DNA from: Colius striatus
Lineage: Eukaryota; Chordata; Aves; Coliiformes; Coliidae
DNA length: 64,000 nt
NCBI RefSeq assembly: GCF_028858725.1
Contig: NC_084774.1
Span: 2,268,001-2,332,000, forward strand
Reading direction: 5' to 3'
Made by a program: the position numbers and the translations under genes. Shown piece after piece: positions 61,401 through 64,000 of this stretch. Under the pieces are notes generated by a model. It saw nothing but the letters and a program-made list of their open reading frames with translations, did no database searches and was not told the origin of the DNA. Positions within the stretch are counted from its first letter, which is position 1. Every line of letters begins with the position of its first letter.

Positions 61401-62150
61401 ATGTTACATATGGTAACAGCTTCTGTGCTGTAGATTCTGCCACTTGTCCCACGAGGCAGTTCTTTAGTTCCTCTTCAGTCCCTGTCTGTTAGTTCAGCCT
61501 CTGCAGTTTAGTTCCTGTCTGTCTCTATTCCTTCTTGCTTTGGGACTTGGGACTGGAGTGATGCTCAATTGTTCTTGCCTTGTCTTCCTTGTCTTCAACT
61601 AACTGTATCATAGTCAGTCTCCACTTTTACTGCTTCTCCCTTCTCTTTAGGACACACACACTCAGATTTAACTCACCTGCTGTCTCTGGCCTTGTTTCGT
61701 CATCAGTTCTGCTCGCTTCTAATTCTGGGGGTGATGTGCTGCCATGCTCTTAGCTCTGGCCTCTCAGCAAGCAGAAGAGCAAACTCATTGTCATATTCTT
61801 CTGAACCTTGCCAGTTTCATCCTCCTTTTCTCCTCTGCCTAGAAGTTTCCTTTATTTGTGTCTGCTTTGAAGCTCCTTGCAGGCTTAGGGCCTGAAAACC
61901 ACAGGCAGATAAGGAAATGCTATTTTCTCTGTAGGACTCAAATCAGTTTGATTTTGCTTTGCTTTTCACCTTCTCCTTCACCTTTACTGTTGCAGAGATG
62001 CAGATGGCAGAATGCAAGAAGAACTCTCTCCAAGCTGCCTTGCAGGAGGAGGCCACTGCTCTGAAGGAGAAGGCTGTGACCCTACAGCAAGAGGTGGCAT
62101 CTTTGGAAAGGAAGCTGGAGAGCACGGAGAAGCAAAGGAAGGATGCCCTG
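36961..62150 (+). CDS. CEP250: CEP250 (C-Nap1), centriole linker coiled-coil protein (3' incomplete)
   Basis: Twenty-six exons join without a frame break into 1,371 codons: 36961-37020, 38654-38710, 39378-39460, 39992-40157, 41039-41145, 42389-42616, 43208-43304, 43763-43861, 44814-44972, 45278-45456, 45877-46101, 47256-47400, 47657-47803, 47988-48218, 50410-50603, 53118-53245, 53448-53617, 54715-54894, 56009-56143, 56451-56594, 56999-57300, 58219-58378, 58944-59256, 59651-59778, 60034-60154, 61996-62150. The protein is almost entirely coiled coil. It matches human CEP250 throughout, for example [33 protein letters not shown] and [11 protein letters not shown]-Nap1 sits at centriole proximal ends, anchors rootletin and CEP68 fibres that hold the two centrosomes together, and is released through NEK2 phosphorylation. 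The human protein is about 2,440 residues, so roughly 1,100 should follow beyond 64000. Confidence 0.96.
37210..37312. repeat. 15-bp GC-rich tandem repeat in the CpG island
   Basis: About seven units of GGCTCGCAGGGGCCC or GGCTCGCAGGCGCCC just downstream of CEP250 exon 1. Confidence 0.9.
37515..38262. repeat. 0.75-kb G-rich minisatellite in CEP250 intron 1
   Basis: Units of about 19 bp, GAGCAGGGCTGCAGGGGCA with variants GCTGTGCAG, GCCGAGCAG and GGAGGGACT. The + strand, which is the transcribed-sense strand of CEP250, carries repeated GGG and GGGG runs. Long open frames in several phases are compositional. Confidence 0.96.
38654..43304 (+). CDS. CEP250: CEP250 exons 2-7: rootletin-homology N-terminal region
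   Basis: This is the best conserved part, shared between CEP250 and its paralogue rootletin (CROCC): [53 protein letters not shown]. Details such as VLQYRxxCQELE, SALLxQSQKQNE and TVEIL decide for CEP250 over CROCC. Exons 3 to 7 join through split Arg codons at several boundaries, which fixed the splice sites. Confidence 0.95.
39630..39676 (+). mobile_element. Probable CR1 3' tail fragment
   Basis: CAGGTCCCTTTTCAGCCTGA followed by ATTATTCTGTGGTTCAA resembles a degraded CR1 3' terminus on the plus strand. Very short. Confidence 0.5.
40656..40940 (-). mobile_element. Diverged CR1 fragment
   Basis: Minus-strand CR1 3' end with GGCTGGAAGGGACCTGGAAA and CTCATCCAGTGCAACCCCCC; it differs from the near-identical copies elsewhere and represents an older subfamily. 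Confidence 0.8.
41157..41222. repeat. CA/CAGA simple repeat
   Basis: ACACACAGACACACACACAG-type microsatellite starting 12 bp after the donor of CEP250 exon 5. Confidence 0.92.
41223..42388 (+). other. CEP250 intron 5, no element recognised
   Basis: Ordinary intron sequence of about 1.2 kb after the microsatellite. No exon or mobile element seen. Confidence 0.45.
42697..42783. repeat. 43-bp tandem duplication in CEP250 intron 6
   Basis: Two near-identical copies of about 43 bp, each beginning GTTTAGAATGCACCCATCC and ending in TTCTGCCCCTAG, which resembles a splice acceptor. A single T/C difference separates the copies. Confidence 0.85.
43862..44813 (+). other. CEP250 intron 8, no element recognised
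   Basis: About 950 bp of AT-richer intron. No exon, array or CR1 tail recognised. Confidence 0.45.
45575..45690 (+). mobile_element. 3' end of an avian ERV-type LTR in CEP250 intron 10
   Basis: GATTCTCCTCCCCATCCTGC, then GTGAGTGGCTGTGTGGT and the terminus GGCTGGGTTTAAACCATGACA follow the 3' end of the same LTR family seen at 15329-15890. Only the terminal part is identifiable. Confidence 0.55.
45877..46101 (+). CDS. CEP250: CEP250 exon 11 with three perfect heptad copies
   Basis: The exon encodes [22 protein letters not shown]-like coiled coil and then three copies of the heptad HRN(V/M)ELQ at 45959-46021. The 21-bp units are almost identical at DNA level. The human protein, as I recall it, has one such unit here. 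The expansion keeps both reading frame and coiled-coil register. Confidence 0.93.
46745..47120 (-). mobile_element. CR1 fragment lacking its 3' tail
   Basis: Minus-strand CR1 body (GTTCCAGCTTCATCCCATCA and a frame-broken SCVQFWAP region). The usual terminal block is missing, so it has been cut by a later deletion. A further internal gap lies near 46930. Confidence 0.88.
48775..49397 (+). mobile_element. CR1 fragment of a second subfamily, plus orientation
   Basis: It begins GGCCAAGGGCATCCTGGCTG, continues through a CR1 3' region and ends TCCAACCTAAATCATTCTGT. Sequence and ending differ from the common subfamily in this window. Confidence 0.85.
49990..50269 (+). mobile_element. CR1 fragment, plus orientation
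   Basis: CR1 3' end from GGGGTGATGGGCTGAAGC to GACTCTGATTCTATCC, about 140 bp upstream of CEP250 exon 15. It belongs to the common near-identical subfamily. Confidence 0.92.
50800..50995 (-). mobile_element. Short CR1 fragment, minus orientation
   Basis: Tail TCATAGAATCACAGCATGAT at 50800 and about 190 bp of 3' end. It forms an inverted pair with the copy at 49990-50269, on the two sides of CEP250 exon 15. Confidence 0.92.
50996..52860 (+). other. CEP250 intron 15, unique part
   Basis: Nearly 1.9 kb of AT-richer intron with no exon recognised. A frame at 51470-51720 gives [20 protein letters not shown], but it has no conserved CEP250 counterpart and no splice sites in phase. Confidence 0.4.
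52865..53098 (-). mobile_element. Old CR1 fragment abutting the exon-16 acceptor
   Basis: ATACAGTCATGGAATTGTTT, CCTCACCCTGCCCAGCCC and CTCCCTGGGCAGCCTGGCAC mark the 3' part of a diverged CR1. It ends about 20 bp before CEP250 exon 16 (53118). Confidence 0.75.
53697..54245 (-). mobile_element. CR1 fragment of a divergent subfamily
   Basis: Minus-strand element with CAGAGACTCATCCAGTGCCT, GGGCAGCCTGTGCCAGGGCC and a body containing CCTTCTCCAGGCTGAACACC. It lies in CEP250 intron 17. Confidence 0.82.
54495..54562 (+). mobile_element. Short CR1 3' tail
   Basis: GGGCTCAATGATCTTAAAGA, TCCTTTCCAGCCTGAGTGAT and TCTCTCATTCTCTC form a plus-strand CR1 terminus of about 65 bp. Confidence 0.75.
54895..56008 (+). 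other. CEP250 intron 18, no element recognised
   Basis: About 1.1 kb of unique intron sequence without a recognisable exon or repeat. Confidence 0.45.
57301..58218 (+). other. CEP250 intron 21, no element recognised
   Basis: About 0.9 kb of unique intron sequence without a recognisable exon or repeat. Confidence 0.45.
60155..60936 (+). other. CEP250 intron 25, unique part
   Basis: About 0.8 kb of unique intron sequence between exon 25 and a CR1. Nothing recognisable. Confidence 0.45.
60937..61258 (-). mobile_element. CR1 fragment, minus orientation
   Basis: CATAGAATCACAGCATGGTG tail and about 320 bp of the common, little-diverged CR1 subfamily in CEP250 intron 25. Confidence 0.93.
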
Positions 62151-63156
62151 GTGAGACTGGCAAACACCATGAAGGGCCATTTCTTACATATTTTTTTGCC
62201 TTCTGTTAATAATTCTAAGCAGCAACTTGTTTTCCAGTGGAGAGCTGATTCTGAGTGGTCTTGTGCATGTTCAGTCCAAGTCTGAGAAGGTGCAGAGTAC
62301 ACAAGTGCAGACCAAGTTTCCCTCACTTTCCCCTTCCTTCCACTCATTGTCCCCTCTTTCCCAGACTTGTGCACGTGGCTGAAGGAGCAGAGTCATCACC
62401 TTGGCTGTGAAAAGGCAGTTCAGAAGGAAGGGGTCATTGGGATGAGCAGTGTCACAGACAATGGGGAGACCACAGACCACCACAAGACCACTACAGAAGG
62501 ATATTGTTTATACCAGGGCTTGGTTTGTTGGTTTAACTTTTCCAGTTGCATCCTTCTGAAGAAGTAGGAAAAGATGTGATGGTCATGGAGTACCCAGTTG
62601 TGATTCAGGTGTTTGTTTTCCTCAGTTCTGAAGATTTCTGCCCCTGAAGGTTAAGTCAGGCTCATCTCTGGTTGCATGGTTTGGGCAGTTCTTTGTGTCC
62701 AGATCCATATTCAGGTTTCTGAATATCTGGATCAGGAAAAGAAGTGAGAAGACAAAGTTTGCTAATAACAGAGAGCTGTTGAGCATTGCTCATCTGAGAG
62801 CAGACAGTGGGGAGAAAATGGAGAAACCCAGAAGTGCTGATCCAGCTAACTCTGTGCTTCTGCAAGGGCAAAACCAGTCTTGATTTCAGACACAGAGTGA
62901 CAGACTGATCTGACCATTACTGCTTTAAGAGAGGACAGAGAGGTTCTGGAGGATGGTACTGTGAAAATTCTGTACAGTAGAGGTCCAGCAAGAGAGAAAT
63001 TGTTCTTCCTTCCCTTCCTAATAGAGAGAAAAGCATCGTGTCACTGCCTCAGCCATGTAGCCTGGGCTTTGTGTCCTGGCTGCAATTCAGGCAGCTGCTC
63101 ACCAAAAGAGCAGACTAGAGCTAGAAGAGGTTCAGAGAGGGGCAAAAAGGAAGATC
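62151..63156 (+). other. CEP250 intron 26, no further exon recognised
   Basis: After the donor GTGAGA at 62151 no segment could be matched to the following part of CEP250. A small inverted repeat of about 14 bp each side (ATCCATATTCAGG and CTGAATATCTGGAT near 62702-62733) is visible. Confidence 0.45.
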
Positions 63157-63505
63157 ATAGAATGATAGAATCACAGCATGGTGGGGGTTGGAAGGACGTA
63201 CAGAGAACATCTGGTCCAACTCCCTGCAGAAGCAGCTCCCACCTAGACCAGGTCACACAGGAACGTGTCCTGGTGGGTCTTGAAGCCCTCCAAGGAAGGA
63301 GCCTCCACCCCCTCCCTGGGCAGCCTGGGCCAGGGCTCCCTCATCTCACAGGGAAACAGCTTTTCCTTATGTTTAACTGGAACTGTTTGTGTTCCAGCTT
63401 CAGCCCATCAGCCCTTGTCCTGTTGCTGCACACAACAGAAAACAAGTGCTGCCCCAACCTCCTGACAGCCACCAGTGAGATATTTGTCACTATTGATGAG
63501 ATCCC
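63157..63505 (-). mobile_element. CR1 fragment, minus orientation
   Basis: ATAGAATGATAGAATCACAG tail followed by about 340 bp of the common CR1 subfamily. Confidence 0.93.
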
Positions 63506-64000
63506 CATGGGACTGGGGAGATGGGACTGGCTGAGTAAGCTGGGAAAGACACAACCTAAAGAGTCTCAAAGGAAAGATCTGCAGCATCCTGAGAGCAGGG
63601 GAGAGGGGCAGCAGTGGTTGGCTCTTGTGCCACCTGCAGGCGGGTGGCAGGACGGGCGCAGAGGCAGCAGAGCACACCTGGGGAACTCCCTGGCAGAGGC
63701 TGCTGTAGATCCAGCAGGTCTGTGTGGGGTCAAGAGGAGACTCTGAAAGTTCTCAGAGCTGGAACAGTGCTGGGATTGGAGAGGTATCATGGAAGTCTTG
63801 GGCTTTCTTCCCTGAGCATTCACTGAGAGGAGCCATTCCACACAGACCAGCCCAGAGGCTTGAGCCAGTGCAGCTCTTCCTGGAGGATCAATGTTGTCCC
63901 ACTTCTTCTATTTACAGTGACTCAGTTATGGACAGAATTTGATACACTACAGCTCTCAACTCTTTTTATGAGTGACAGTAGCAAGTTTACATCAAACAAG
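63506..64000 (+). other. CEP250 intron, right window edge
   Basis: Unique sequence with no exon recognised. CEP250 is expected to continue past the edge. Confidence 0.4.

Overview
The window is nuclear DNA of a bird. It holds two multi-exon genes with clean GT-AG introns and many CR1 retrotransposon pieces with avian 3' ends. There are avian-type endogenous-retrovirus LTR remnants and an unusual load of GC-rich minisatellites. The linkage of L3MBTL1-, CEP250- and leukocyte-receptor-like genes fits the avian equivalent of human chromosome 20q (chicken chromosome 20). Several CR1 copies are strikingly alike, which suggests a lineage with recent CR1 activity, but the species cannot be named from this.

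Layout: positions 608-19,437 (+) carry 20 coding exons of L3MBTL1, a methyl-lysine-reading chromatin compactor. It has three MBT repeats, a C2HC zinc finger and a C-terminal SAM domain; its first coding exon or exons lie left of the window. Its introns contain a 1.3-kb and a 1.1-kb minisatellite, two CR1s and two LTR remnants. Positions 19,438-28,860 are almost gene-free: a 3' UTR, a 3.3-kb TG-rich minisatellite, a stretch ending in a strong AATAAA, and a 2.2-kb CA/GC-rich minisatellite. Positions 28,877-31,039 (-) encode a compact five-exon, 238-residue two-Ig-domain receptor. It has a split leader and a transmembrane arginine, the plan of activating leukocyte-receptor-complex (LRC) proteins. 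Positions 31,860-33,180 (+) hold a frame-broken coding-like remnant I do not recognise. Positions 33,575-36,130 are an inverted pair of CR1s and an LTR end.

A CpG island at about 36,560-37,480 starts CEP250 (C-Nap1), the centriole linker protein. Its first 26 coding exons (36,961-62,150, +) give 1,371 codons, nearly all predicted coiled coil; the rest lies to the right. Its introns hold a 0.75-kb minisatellite and about ten CR1 pieces.

The three genes show no functional link. The most interesting points are the immune-type receptor between two housekeeping genes, with a G-rich minisatellite immediately after its stop codon; an FCS-type zinc finger kept in L3MBTL1; a perfect heptad-unit expansion in CEP250; and repeats that abut or form splice sites. 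Coordinates of exons were read by eye from splice sites, reading phase and family similarity; repeat limits are approximate.
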